NCBI GenBank assembly: GCA_964478075.1
Contig: CAYZGO010000033.1
Span: forward strand, 1 to 29,223
DNA length: 29,223 bases
Origin: DAOUEX01 sp034430235
Lineage (GTDB): Bacteria > Chloroflexota > Anaerolineae > UBA2200
Direction of reading: 5' to 3'
Below are positions 7,439 through 15,430 of this stretch, piece by piece (the first letter of the stretch is position 1; the number at the start of each line of letters is the position of its first letter). Made by a program: the position numbers and the translations under genes. Under the pieces are notes generated by a model that saw only the letters and a program-made list of their open reading frames with translations, was not told the DNA's origin and did no database searches.

Positions 7439-8396
7439 GAAATACCTCGCGGCAGCGCAGAGCGTCTACATCGCCTGTCACATCATTCCTGACGGGGATG
7501 CCATTGGTTCCCTGCTGGGACTTGGCGGGGCATTACGCCGCTTGGGGAAACAGTGTACCATGGCTTGTGCTGATCCAGTGCCGTTCAGGTTCGACTTTCT
7601 TCCTGGTGTGCAAGAGATTGTCTCCCATCCACCAACTGCGGAGGAGGTCATCGTCGCCGTGGATTCCAGTGACATTGAGCGTCTGGGATCTCTGTATGAC
7701 GAGGCGATTTTCCGCAGCCGGCCGGTGATCAATATCGACCACCACGTCACGAATACTCGCTTCGGCACAGTGAACCTCGTACGCCTGGTCCCATCCACGG
7801 CGGAGATTGTGTACGCCCTGATGCGACGCCTGGGAGTGCCGCTGGACAAAGACATTGCTTCTGCACTCCTCACCGGATTGGTTACCGATACGCGCTGCTT
7901 CCGCACCGGCAACGTTACGACCAAGCAACTGCGCATCGCCATGGCACTCATGGGTGCGGGCGCCTCACTCACTGACATCACGGAGCTCGTATTCAACCGC
8001 AAACCAGTTTCAACCATCTGTGTTTGGGGGCAGGCGCTGGCGAAGACGCGGACGCGCAGGGGTGTCATCTGGACGGAGATAGACCAGGGCATGCTGCGCA
8101 AATGCCGCGCCTCACCCAACGAAGGCAATGGCCTGGTCAGCTTCCTGGCCAGCGCCAAGGGTGTGGATGTGGCCATCGTCTTCCGCGAAAAGGATGATGG
8201 GCGCATAGAAGCCTCCATGCGCGCAGGCCCAGGCTGGGACATATCCAGAGTCGCGCTGAAACTCGGCGGGGGTGGACATCCGCGGGCAGCAGGATGCGCT
8301 ATCGCAGGCAAGATGAGTGCCGTACGCGAGCGCGTCCTGCGCGAAATCGAAGCTGCACTGCAGAAACAGGCCGGGGCGAGGCCCGTAGAGACGTAG
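7425..8396 (+). CDS. nrnA: DHH-DHHA1 phosphoesterase (NrnA-like nanoRNase / pAp phosphatase)
   Basis: NrnA-type enzymes degrade 2-5 nt RNAs and often pAp; some relatives cleave cyclic dinucleotides. The 323-residue protein carries the DHH catalytic set: PDGDAIGS (about 22-29), VAVDSSD, NIDHHVTN and a later D in VTDTRCF. The DHHA1 substrate domain ends in GGGGHPRAAG. ATG 7425 is chosen because homology begins there; the frame is open upstream but only antisenses rbfA coding in another frame. The last codons (P-V-E-T-stop) are supplied by the left arm of a GTAGAGACG palindrome, so the repeat has invaded the 3' end. It lies between rbfA and truB, as in many Firmicutes and Chloroflexota. Confidence 0.93.
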   Translation: MRTAKKYLAAAQSVYIACHIIPDGDAIGSLLGLGGALRRLGKQCTMACADPVPFRFDFLPGVQEIVSHPPTAEEVIVAVDSSDIERLGSLYDEAIFRSRPVINIDHHVTNTRFGTVNLVRLVPSTAEIVYALMRRLGVPLDKDIASALLTGLVTDTRCFRTGNVTTKQLRIAMALMGAGASLTDITELVFNRKPVSTICVWGQALAKTRTRRGVIWTEIDQGMLRKCRASPNEGNGLVSFLASAKGVDVAIVFREKDDGRIEASMRAGPGWDISRVALKLGGGGHPRAAGCAIAGKMSAVRERVLREIEAALQKQAGARPVET

Positions 8397-8445
8397 CATG
8401 CTACGTCTCTACAGTAGGATGCGCTACGTCTCTGCAGTGAGATGT
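8385..8445. repeat. 28-bp perfect palindrome (GTAGAGACG family) plus tandem half copy
   Basis: GTAGAGACGTAGCA at 8385-8398 is followed directly by its reverse complement to 8412, a 28-bp perfect palindrome with no loop. A 23-bp segment starting in its right arm (8400-8422) is repeated imperfectly in tandem at 8423-8445 (GCTACGTCTCTGCAG). The same palindrome occurs at 9613-9642 and 20030-20057, and with a 27-nt insert at 20283-20339. The left arm provides the stop codon of the DHH gene. Confidence 0.9.
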
Positions 8446-8471
8446 GCTGTGCGACAGCAGGTAGGGGACGC

Positions 8472-9362
8472 ATGCCAGGTCAGAAGCTCTGCGGCATACT
8501 GAACATCAACAAGCCCAGCGGCATGACCTCCCACGACGTCGTGCTCCGTGTGCGCAAGATCAGCGGGCAGAAACGGGTCGGTCATGCTGGCACGCTGGAT
8601 CCCCTGGCCACTGGTGTGCTAATCCTCTGCCTGGGACAGGCGACGCGCGTGGCCGAGTACCTGATGGCCAGCGACAAGATGTATCGCGCACGCGTCCGCC
8701 TGGGCGTCACCACGGACACCTACGACACGGAAGGCAGAGTCACAGGTCAGGCAGGGGCCGAAGGCATCACACGTGCGCAGGTCGAACGCGAATTAAGCGG
8801 CTTTGTAGGAAGCTTGGAACAGACGCCGCCCATGTACTCCGCTATCAAACACAAGGGTACTCCGCTGTACCGCCTTGCCAGACGCGGCCAGGTCGTTGCG
8901 CGGAAAGCGAGGAAAGTGGAGATACGAACGCTCAGACTGACCGAGTGGGCACCACCGCAACTGGAGATTGAGGTGCACTGCAGCAAGGGCACATACATAC
9001 GGTCCCTGGCACATGATTTGGGCCAACGCCTCGGGTGCGGTGCGCACCTGGCAGGCTTGACGCGAATGGCCAGTGGCCGCTTTAGCATTGAACAGGCGAT
9101 TACGCTGGAAGAGCTGGAGCAAGCCTTCGCCAAGGGCGAGGGGGCCAGCCTGTTGCAGCCGCTCGATGCGGCACTGCAAGCCTTCCCATCCGTCATTGTG
9201 GACCAGGCTACGGAAAGCAAGATCGGCTTCGGGCAGCGTGTGAGGCTCTCTGAACCCCCAGAGGCACTCATGTGTCGGGCCTACTCTGCAGATGACCGCC
9301 TGTTGGCTCTGCTCAGATATGATGCCGGGGGACTGTGGCAGCCACACAAGGTCTTCGTCTAG
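8472..9362 (+). CDS. truB: tRNA pseudouridine(55) synthase TruB
   Basis: TruB makes pseudouridine 55 in the T loop of tRNAs. The product is 296 residues from ATG 8472, which has AGGTAGGGG just upstream; the open frame before it runs into repeat sequence. The landmarks are GILNINKPSGMTSHDVV, the catalytic Asp in HAGTLDPLATGVL (D43), the TDTYDTEG loop, TPPMYSAIKHKG, GTYIRSLAHDLG and a C-terminal PUA-like tail. It is the seventh gene of the nusA operon, and its stop abuts a MITE-like element at 9367. Confidence 0.96.
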   Translation: MPGQKLCGILNINKPSGMTSHDVVLRVRKISGQKRVGHAGTLDPLATGVLILCLGQATRVAEYLMASDKMYRARVRLGVTTDTYDTEGRVTGQAGAEGITRAQVERELSGFVGSLEQTPPMYSAIKHKGTPLYRLARRGQVVARKARKVEIRTLRLTEWAPPQLEIEVHCSKGTYIRSLAHDLGQRLGCGAHLAGLTRMASGRFSIEQAITLEELEQAFAKGEGASLLQPLDAALQAFPSVIVDQATESKIGFGQRVRLSEPPEALMCRAYSADDRLLALLRYDAGGLWQPHKVFV

Positions 9363-9366
9363 CACC

Positions 9367-9524
9367 GTAGAGACGTTGCCTCGCCTAACATATGGCGGGA
9401 CCTCTGGCATGCGCAGTCTCGCCCTCTACGCAGTCGCCCCCCGCCTGGAGGATGGCGGCCGTTCGCCTCGCCTGACGAGGGACTGCGATGCCTTGGGCAG
9501 GGTGGGGCGAGGCAACGTCTGTAC
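9367..9524. mobile_element. MITE-like element with 19-bp terminal inverted repeats
   Basis: GTAGAGACGTTGCCTCGCC (9367-9385) and its reverse complement (9506-9524, one mismatch) bound about 120 bp. The interior contains further nested inverted repeats (CGCAGTC/GACTGCG, CGCC/GGCG). The outer arms are the same sequence as the short GTAGAGACG palindromes, so the short ones may be collapsed versions of this element or the reverse. There is no ORF inside. I did not find a clear target-site duplication. Confidence 0.55.
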
Positions 9525-9669
9525 AACAGGACGCGAGACTCTGCCTCGCACTGCCTTTGTCTTTGCGCCACCTCTAGTCCGTACGCCTAGAGGCACCATC
9601 TACGCCTTGTCGCGTAGAGACGTTGCATGCAACGTCTCTACGACAGGACGCGAGATTCTGACTCGCACT
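9512..9669 (+). repeat. Direct repeat pair of about 41 bp (117-bp period)
   Basis: GCAACGTCT.TAC.ACAGGACGCGAGA.TCTG.CTCGCACT occurs at 9512-9552 and again at 9629-9669 with a few substitutions. Each copy begins with a right arm of the GTAGAGACG palindrome and continues into an identical tail, showing that the arm and tail moved or duplicated together. Confidence 0.8.
9613..9642. repeat. 30-bp perfect palindrome (GTAGAGACGTTGCA variant)
   Basis: CGTAGAGACGTTGCA at 9613-9627 is followed immediately by its reverse complement to 9642. It differs from the 8385 and 20030 copies by the symmetrical change GTAGC to GTTGC on both arms. Such paired compensatory changes suggest selection for the hairpin or copying from a variant source. 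Confidence 0.9.
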
Positions 9670-9698
9670 ACATGCATAATGCTATTACCGTGGTAACG

Positions 9699-10613
9699 AT
9701 GAGAATCATCCATGATCTGCATCAAGTCAACATAGAACGCGAGACTGTCCTGACCATCGGTGCCTTCGATGGGCTGCACCTGGGCCACCAAGATCTGCTG
9801 AGACGGTTAGTACGTAGGGCACGCCAGACAGAGCGATTTGGCGGAGTGGTGACTTTCGACCCGCTCCCACGGGCAATCCTGAGCCCTGCCAACAACGCTA
9901 TCTGTTTGACTACGACCGACGACAAGATAGGACTCCTCGAGCAGTGGGGGCTGGACATATTGGCCATTCTGCCCTTCACACCAGAACTGGCGCGCACATC
10001 GGCGCGAGACTTTGCGCAGATGCTGTATCAGCACCTGCACATGACAGAACTGTGGGTCGGGTGGGACTTTGCTCTGGGGCGTGGGCGCGAAGGCAACGTG
10101 CCCATCCTGAAGAAGCTGGGCACAGCTATGGGCTTCCACGTGCACGTCATCACGCCCGTGCGTGACGGCGAGGTGCTGATCAGCAGCACCCAAATTCGCA
10201 ACTTACTGAGCGCAGGGCGCGTGCACGAAGCTGCGGAGATGCTAGGTCGCTACCACCAGCTCAAGGCCCGCGTGGTAACCGGAGCAGCACGGGGCAGGCA
10301 ACTGGGTTTTCCTACGGCCAACCTGCAGGTGCCGCCGCACTGCGCACTGCCGGCCAATGGCGTCTACGCGGTCTACGTTACGACCAGGAGTAAGCGCTAC
10401 TCCGCCGTGGCCAACATCGGCTTCCGGCCAACGTTCGGAGGCGGGGACCGCAACGTCGAAGTGCACCTGCTCGACTTCAGCGGTGACCTGTACGGAGAGG
10501 AGATCAGCGTCCAGTTTGTGGAGCGTCTGCGCGACGAACGTCACTTCCCAGACACGGCCGCGCTGCGCGCTCAGATCGAGCACGACATAGCCAGGGCCCG
10601 GGAGGTTCTTTGA
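9699..10613 (+). CDS. ribF: Bifunctional riboflavin kinase / FAD synthetase
   Basis: RibF converts riboflavin to FMN and then FAD. The 304-residue product starts at ATG 9699 (MRIIHDLHQV); more upstream starts read into repeat DNA. The FAD synthetase nucleotidyltransferase half shows GAFDGLHLGHQ (residues 21-31), VVTFDPLP and ISSTQIRNLLSAGRV. The riboflavin kinase half shows GRQLGFPTANL, NIGFRPTF and GDLYGEEISVQFVERLRDE. Its position after truB matches the standard nusA-operon order. It ends in TGATG, overlapping the archease start. Confidence 0.95.
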   Translation: MRIIHDLHQVNIERETVLTIGAFDGLHLGHQDLLRRLVRRARQTERFGGVVTFDPLPRAILSPANNAICLTTTDDKIGLLEQWGLDILAILPFTPELARTSARDFAQMLYQHLHMTELWVGWDFALGRGREGNVPILKKLGTAMGFHVHVITPVRDGEVLISSTQIRNLLSAGRVHEAAEMLGRYHQLKARVVTGAARGRQLGFPTANLQVPPHCALPANGVYAVYVTTRSKRYSAVANIGFRPTFGGGDRNVEVHLLDFSGDLYGEEISVQFVERLRDERHFPDTAALRAQIEHDIARAREVL

Positions 10614-11020
10614 TGATGCCTCGCTACGAGCAGTTGGAGCACACCGCGGACCTCGCTCTGCGCATTTACGGGCAGGATTTGAGCGAGCTTTTCGCTAATG
10701 CCGCCTACGCCATGTTCTGCCAACTGGCGGATCTGGAGCACATTGGGCTCTCCATGCAGCGCCATGTGAGAGTCGAGGGCACTGACTACGAGTCTTTGCT
10801 GGTCAACTGGCTGAACGAACTGATCTACTTGCATGAGACGCGAGGCGAGGTTTACTCAAGCTTTGACATTCACGAGCTCTCGCCCCAGGGTCTCCAGGCA
10901 ACAGTGAGCGGCGAACGTAGCGAGGACATACATACGATTATCAAGGCTGCGACCTTTCACGATCTGGCTATCCACGGGACGGACTCGGGGTACGAGGCCA
11001 CAATCGTACTTGACGTGTAG
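10613..11020 (+). CDS. Archease (RtcB activator)
   Basis: Archease speeds guanylylation of the RNA ligase RtcB and broadens its NTP use. The 135-residue product shows YEQLEHTADLALRIYG, the dense acidic loop pattern, IIKAATFHDLAI and a C-terminal VLDV; the family metal-binding acids are the Asp of HTAD and the terminal Asp. GGAGG (10601-10605) serves ATG 10613 or ATG 10616. The start overlaps the ribF stop (TGATG), so it is translationally coupled to ribF. The gene sits directly before rtcB, confirming the functional pair. Confidence 0.93.
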   Translation: MMPRYEQLEHTADLALRIYGQDLSELFANAAYAMFCQLADLEHIGLSMQRHVRVEGTDYESLLVNWLNELIYLHETRGEVYSSFDIHELSPQGLQATVSGERSEDIHTIIKAATFHDLAIHGTDSGYEATIVLDV

Positions 11021-11115
11021 TCGGTTGGCGGTTGGCAGCTACCGGTTGACAGTCGAGCGCCATTGGCTGGGCGCGATGGCGAGTGCAGGCTGCTGACTAT
11101 GAGAGGAGGTGCTAC

Positions 11116-12564
11116 ATGGTAAGCAAGAAAGAACTGAAGAGAATCGAAGACTACCTGTGGGAGATACCGCTGGGTTACCGCAGCGACATGCGCGTACCAG
11201 CCCGCATTTACGCCGACGACGTCTTGCTGGAAGCAGCGCTGCAAGACCGCTCCATAGTGCAGTTGATCAACACGGCGTGCCTCCCTGGCGTGGTGAAATA
11301 CACGCTCGCCATGCCTGACATCCACCAGGGTTACGGGCCGCCTATCGGCGGTGTTGCGGCGATGGAAATCGAGGAGGGCGTAATCTCACCAGGAGCCGTG
11401 GGCTACGACATCAACTGCGGTGTTCGCCTGATGAGTTCTGCTCTTGAGGCAGAACAGATCAAGCCGCTGATGGGTGAGATCGTGCACGCCCTGTACGACA
11501 GAGTGCCAAGCGGCGTGGGGCGAGGCGGAGATGTGCGGCTATCGCGCCGAGATATGGACGATGTGCTGGAACGAGGTTCAGGCTGGGTTGTGGCCCAGGG
11601 TTATGGCACCAAAGACGACCTGGAGCACACTGAAGAACGGGGCGCACTGGCCGGGGCACGGGTAAGCGCCATCAGTGACAGAGCAAAAGAGCGCGGCAGC
11701 AGGCAACTCGGCACCTTGGGCGCAGGCAACCATTTTGTAGAAGTGGGAGAAGTCGTTGACATCTATGACGAGGAAGTTGCGCAGCAGTTCGGGCTATTTC
11801 GGGGCCAACTCGTGCTGTGGATACACACTGGGTCGCGCGGACTGGGGCACCAGGTGTGTACCGATTATGTCAAAAGCATGCAGCAAGCAGTAACCAAGTA
11901 TGGTATCCGCCTGCCAGACCGCGAGCTGGTCTGTGCCCCAATCAACTCTCCCGAGGGACAGGAATACGTGGCCGCGATGGCCTGTGCAGCCAACTATGCC
12001 TGGGCCAACCGCCAGATGCTCATGCACCGTGTGCGCATGACCATGGACGACGTGCTGGCTCCTCACTTCAAGGACCGTGCTTTCAAGCTGGTCTACGACA
12101 TAGCGCACAACATCGCCAAAGTCGAAGACTTTGTCATCAATGGCCGCACGACAAAGCTCGTCGTGCACCGCAAAGGAGCGACGCGATCCTTCGGCCCTGG
12201 TCACCCCGCTTTGCCAGCCGATTACCGGGCAGTGGGCCAGCCAGTGCTGGTAGTAGGTACCATGGGCACGGCTTCCTACGTGATGGTAGGAACTGCGGAA
12301 GCCGCGGAAAAGTCCTTCGCCTCGAGCTGTCACGGGGCGGGGCGCGTGATGAGCCGCCGCGCGGCGCAGAGGCAGGTGCGCGCTGAAGAGCTGCAGGGGC
12401 GCCTGGCACAGCAAGGCATTACCATTCGAGGCCGCTGGAAAGGCCTGGCGGAGGAAGCGCCGGAAGCCTACAAGGACATTGACCGAGTGGTGAACGTGGT
12501 GCACAAGGCTGGCCTGGCCCGCAAGGTAGCCAGAACGGTGCCGCTTGGCGTGATCAAGGGGTAG
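11116..12564 (+). CDS. rtcB: RNA-splicing/repair ligase RtcB
   Basis: RtcB seals 2',3'-cyclic phosphate or 3'-phosphate RNA ends to 5'-OH ends using GTP and Mn2+. The product is 482 residues from ATG 11116, preceded by GAGAGGAGGT at 11101-11110. Motifs include MPDIHQGYGPPIGGV, the metal-binding Asp and Cys of GYDINCGVR (C101), LGTLGAGNHFVEV, HTGSRGLGHQV, the HRKGATRSFGPG segment, GTMGTASYVM and the guanylylated His in SCHGAGR. The C-terminus ends KAGLARKVARTVPLGVIKG. It is 95 bases downstream of archease and appears to be the last gene of the operon. Confidence 0.96.
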   Translation: MVSKKELKRIEDYLWEIPLGYRSDMRVPARIYADDVLLEAALQDRSIVQLINTACLPGVVKYTLAMPDIHQGYGPPIGGVAAMEIEEGVISPGAVGYDINCGVRLMSSALEAEQIKPLMGEIVHALYDRVPSGVGRGGDVRLSRRDMDDVLERGSGWVVAQGYGTKDDLEHTEERGALAGARVSAISDRAKERGSRQLGTLGAGNHFVEVGEVVDIYDEEVAQQFGLFRGQLVLWIHTGSRGLGHQVCTDYVKSMQQAVTKYGIRLPDRELVCAPINSPEGQEYVAAMACAANYAWANRQMLMHRVRMTMDDVLAPHFKDRAFKLVYDIAHNIAKVEDFVINGRTTKLVVHRKGATRSFGPGHPALPADYRAVGQPVLVVGTMGTASYVMVGTAEAAEKSFASSCHGAGRVMSRRAAQRQVRAEELQGRLAQQGITIRGRWKGLAEEAPEAYKDIDRVVNVVHKAGLARKVARTVPLGVIKG

Positions 12565-12833
12565 GAGATTGGACCACGAGGACACAAAGACACAAAGAAG
12601 ACAGAGAAAGCCTGACAGTCTCTGCGCTGCAAGCCATCGGCGCACGGCTGCAGCGTGTGCGTGAAACGTGATGCGTGAAGCGCGATACGCGGTAAGCCGT
12701 ACTCGCTACTCACCACTCCCTACTCACTACTCGCTAGTCCCTACTCATCATCCGGTGAATCGCACTCTGCGCTGGTACTGGCACCAGGCGCACGAGGCTC
12801 TCGCTGCAGCGTTGGCCACGCAGCGCCTATCTG
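12565..12833. repeat. Low-complexity degenerate repeats downstream of rtcB
   Basis: Three kinds of short repeat lie between the convergent rtcB and acyl-CoA dehydrogenase genes. First is ACCACGAGGACACAAAGACACAAAG (12572-12596 region). Second are units around GCGTGAAACGTGATGCGTGAAG (near 12660). Third are pyrimidine-rich units of CTACTCACTACTC (about 12700-12750). They have no fixed spacer, so this is not CRISPR. Comparable GTGAAACGTGAAG units recur at the 3' end of the MttB gene (27,877-27,910). No terminator hairpin with a U-tract is evident. Confidence 0.7.
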
Positions 12834-14069
12834 CTATTCGTACACTTTCTCTTCGGTGCGTTCCGCCTGCGCAGCATCAGGCTCCACGTCTCGCCCGCTA
12901 GGGCCACGACCGAGCAGCTCTTTGTAGTACTCGTGCTGGATGACCAGGTCCATGATCTCGTTGGTACCGGTCCAGATCATGATCAGGCGTGCATCGCGCA
13001 GGAGGCGTTCCACCGGATAGACGTCGGTGTAGCCGATGCCGCCCATGATTTGCATGGCATGGTTCACCACCTGCCAGGCAGCCTCGGTGGCGAATTTCTT
13101 GGATTCGGAGACCAGGCGGCGGACGCGCCGAGCGTCCTCGTCGGTATCCGCAGCGTGTGCCGTGGCGTGGATCAGGCCGCGGGCGGCGTCCAGTAAGGTG
13201 ACGCTGTCGGCCACTTTGAAGCTCACGCCCTCAAACGTGCGGATGGTGGCTCCAAAGGCCTTCCGCCGGTTGCTGTAGCGGGCGGCGACTTCCAGTGCGG
13301 CCCTGGCCAAGCCCACCGCAGCGGCTGCGCTGGTGAGGCGTTCAGGAACCATCATCCGGTAAAAGATCTCAGCGCCGCCATTCTCGCGACCAACCAGATT
13401 CTCCGCTGGCACACGCGCGTCGCGGAAGTAGATGCGCCCAGTGCCGCCGCCGCGCGTGCCCATCAACCCATAGACGTGTTCGACGTCCACGCCTGGCCCG
13501 CGGTCCACCAGGAAAGCACTGATGCTCTCACGCGGTGCGGCCTGCGGGTCCGTGCGTGCGTAGACCAGAAAGTAATCGGCCCCCTCTGCCCCGACGACAA
13601 AGCGCTTCTGGCCCTGGAGGACATACACATCCCCGTCGCGGCGCGCTTGCGTGGTAGTGCCAAAGAAATCGGAGCCGCCGCGCGGTTCGGTGAGCGCCTC
13701 GGCGTAGGCCAGCCTGCCCTCCAGCGTCGGGCGCAGGTACTTCTCCTTCTGCTCATCAGTGCCGAACACGGAGATGGCCTCGCCCACGATGCTGGGCAGG
13801 CAGTAGAGACAGCCCAGGCTGGTGCCCAGCACGCCCAGTTCCTCAATGGCGATGACCTCCGACGTCCAGGGCAGGCCGCGCCCACCCCACTGCGGGGCGA
13901 AGCGCAGGCCCAACAAGCCGAGCTGGGCGGCATCGCGCAGGAAGTCGCGCGGGTAGCGCACCCGTTCGGCGTCCATATCCAGCAGCAACTGCCGGGGCAC
14001 ACTCTTGACGAACAAACGCACCTCGTCGCGCAGGGCGCGCTGCTCTTCGGTCAGCAACGGTTCAAGCAT
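12834..14069 (-). CDS. Acyl-CoA dehydrogenase family protein
   Basis: This is a FAD enzyme that oxidises acyl-CoA thioesters at the alpha-beta bond and passes electrons to ETF. The product is 411 residues. The CAT at 14067-14069 is the start because AGAAGG lies just upstream on this strand; the in-frame start at 14120 adds unconserved sequence. Features are the N-terminal helical domain, EALTEPRGGSDF (flavin/substrate loop), GQKRFVVGAEGADYFLVYART, the C-terminal helices with RKAFGATIRTFEGVSFKVAD, and MGGIGYTDVYPVERLLRDAR. The usual catalytic Glu of the YEGT(S/N)EI motif is Thr here (IWTGTNEI, T367). E243 in VPERLTSAA sits where isovaleryl-CoA and long-chain dehydrogenases carry their base. 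No other beta-oxidation or ETF gene is nearby, so the substrate is unknown. Confidence 0.93.
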   Translation of the reverse strand: MLEPLLTEEQRALRDEVRLFVKSVPRQLLLDMDAERVRYPRDFLRDAAQLGLLGLRFAPQWGGRGLPWTSEVIAIEELGVLGTSLGCLYCLPSIVGEAISVFGTDEQKEKYLRPTLEGRLAYAEALTEPRGGSDFFGTTTQARRDGDVYVLQGQKRFVVGAEGADYFLVYARTDPQAAPRESISAFLVDRGPGVDVEHVYGLMGTRGGGTGRIYFRDARVPAENLVGRENGGAEIFYRMMVPERLTSAAAAVGLARAALEVAARYSNRRKAFGATIRTFEGVSFKVADSVTLLDAARGLIHATAHAADTDEDARRVRRLVSESKKFATEAAWQVVNHAMQIMGGIGYTDVYPVERLLRDARLIMIWTGTNEIMDLVIQHEYYKELLGRGPSGRDVEPDAAQAERTEEKVYE

Positions 14070-14243
14070 GATGGCCTTCTTTCGTCGTGTTAGCGAAAGT
14101 TGAAAAGCGAACACATTCAAAGTTCAAGAGCCCGCTGTCAGTGTCATGTGCAAAGACATACCCAACCGCTTCTCGCCAGTTGAATGACTGACGATAAGGA
14201 ATGGTAAGAGAAACGATTCCCCATGATCACCTTGTTTATCAAC

Positions 14244-14903
14244 TCAACGTCTTTCTTGAAGGTTCCAGTATTCCGTATCCAACAGTTCCGTGATATCTTT
14301 ATCTGATTCGCCCTGTTTCCACTCGGCGGGAATGCAGTCTCCCATCGGAACGAGCTTGTATATCTTGGAGATTATGCAGCGTTTCGATCCATATACCGCC
14401 GGCTGATATGTCACGGTGAGTAGCAGGTCCAATGGATGTTTCTGGAGAACCCGGTACGGTGCGGTCGGGGTTTCTTCCTTTCGTAGCATATCTGGGAAGT
14501 GCTGTGTCATGAATTCTTCAAGACTAGGCTTGATGTCCCCACGCCAGGACTCGGCCGGTGAAATACCGAACTCTCCTTCCACGCTATCATAGAGAACCCA
14601 TCGGGATTGTTGCCAGAAGCGCACTCCTGTACGTGCCTTGCGAATCATAAGCGAGGCTGTAACATGCGAAACTGACTTATCATTGCTAAGATTCCGAACT
14701 CTGAGCCATAGGCTGGTAAATAGACGAGGATAAGCATAGCTGTAGGCTTTGCGTAGAATGACCCTTAGCGCAGGATAGTTTGAAGCCTGGAATGTCCTAT
14801 TCGTGTGCTGGCGGTTCCAAAAGAAACCAATAATCGACAGTATGAGGGCCGCAATGCCAAGAGCATTATCAGCCAAGTATTGAAGAATCTGGTCAGGGCT
14901 CAT
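14244..14903 (-). CDS. Unknown membrane-anchored protein
   Basis: I do not recognise this 219-residue protein. Start at 14903 is supported by GAGGAG 7-12 bases upstream on the - strand. One N-terminal transmembrane helix (about residues 14-31, ALGIAALILSIIGFF) is followed by a basic stop-transfer (WNRQHTNR) and a soluble domain of about 185 residues with alternating beta-type segments (LWLRVRNLSNDKSVSHVTASLMI, LLLTVTYQPAVYG). The layout suggests a cytoplasmic or membrane-apposed immunoglobulin-like beta domain. Codon use is more AT-rich than its neighbours (for example around 14,640-14,900), which may signal recent acquisition. Confidence 0.75.
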   Translation of the reverse strand: MSPDQILQYLADNALGIAALILSIIGFFWNRQHTNRTFQASNYPALRVILRKAYSYAYPRLFTSLWLRVRNLSNDKSVSHVTASLMIRKARTGVRFWQQSRWVLYDSVEGEFGISPAESWRGDIKPSLEEFMTQHFPDMLRKEETPTAPYRVLQKHPLDLLLTVTYQPAVYGSKRCIISKIYKLVPMGDCIPAEWKQGESDKDITELLDTEYWNLQERR

Positions 14904-15155
14904 GCAGTTTCTCCTCGTCAAGACTTGCAAGCCAACCTCAAATCCGTATTTGATTCATATGCTGCCCAACTACCTAGCTCAGGAACCCTCGGCAGATCCT
15001 CTACATGATGAGGGTCGGCCGCACATTGGTCGTCTCGAAGATATGCCCAATAGGCATGGCATCTTGCTAACGTTAGTTCTTGCTTCCCTTAATTGGGCGG
15101 CTGGACGGTCCGACAAAGAAAAGTCACATCGGCGATTCGCCGGAGACACATTCGT

Positions 15156-15424
15156 TCACGGCAGGTTAGGGTAGGTCTTGCGATACGGCTCGCGTGGTAG
15201 GTACAGGCGCCAGTCCTCCCGTGTAAGGTTGCGCCTCATTCGGGCGCAGGCCTGGGCGATCAAGTTCTCTGGCCTCCATAGCGACACGCACACTGTCCTG
15301 TCCCAACTCCCCGAGGCCAGCCAGCGCCCATCCGGGCACCTATCGCCCGCTGTTCGCCTCCCACACCCGCACAATCCTGTCGTCACTCCCGGAGGCTACC
15401 CATTGTCCGTCTGGACTGAATGCC
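15156..15424 (-). pseudogene. Decayed C-terminal end of a WD40-repeat protein
   Basis: Read on the - strand from about 15,424, AFSPDGQWVASGSDDRIVRVW is a textbook WD40 blade, then ANSGR and a stop. In another frame the sequence resumes as CPDGRWLASGSWDRTV, a second blade, and continues into RPENLIAQACARMRRNLTREDW ... YRKTYPNLP before the true stop at 15156-15158. That final tail is the standard C-terminus of large bacterial WD40 proteins of the caspase/NACHT/kinase-WD40 type. The frameshift and missing N-terminus show it is a remnant. It begins within about 10 bases of the stop of the next gene. Confidence 0.8.
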
Positions 15425-15430
15425 CCACCC

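Larger units (their letters stand above)
9363..9698. other. 336-bp repeat-filled gap between truB and ribF
   Basis: No coding sequence is credible here. The gap is built almost entirely of nested repeats: a 158-bp element with 19-bp inverted ends (9367-9524), a directly repeated 41-bp segment (9512-9552 and 9629-9669) and a 30-bp palindrome (9613-9642). The end of a ACTGCCTTTGTCTTTGCGCC segment (9550-9569) is the reverse complement, with a few changes, of sequence at 20148-20168. Confidence 0.8.

Noticed and set aside
7478..8473. 331-residue antisense ORF opposite the DHH phosphoesterase
   Set aside because: The sense strand carries all DHH/DHHA1 motifs; the antisense protein is Ser/Arg-rich with no recognisable domain.
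11794..12645. 283-residue antisense ORF opposite rtcB
   Set aside because: This is a shadow of a fully conserved RtcB; its composition and lack of motifs indicate no protein.
12690..12760. CTACTCACTACTC units as a CRISPR array
   Set aside because: The units are short and variable with no spacers of constant length, and there are no cas genes.
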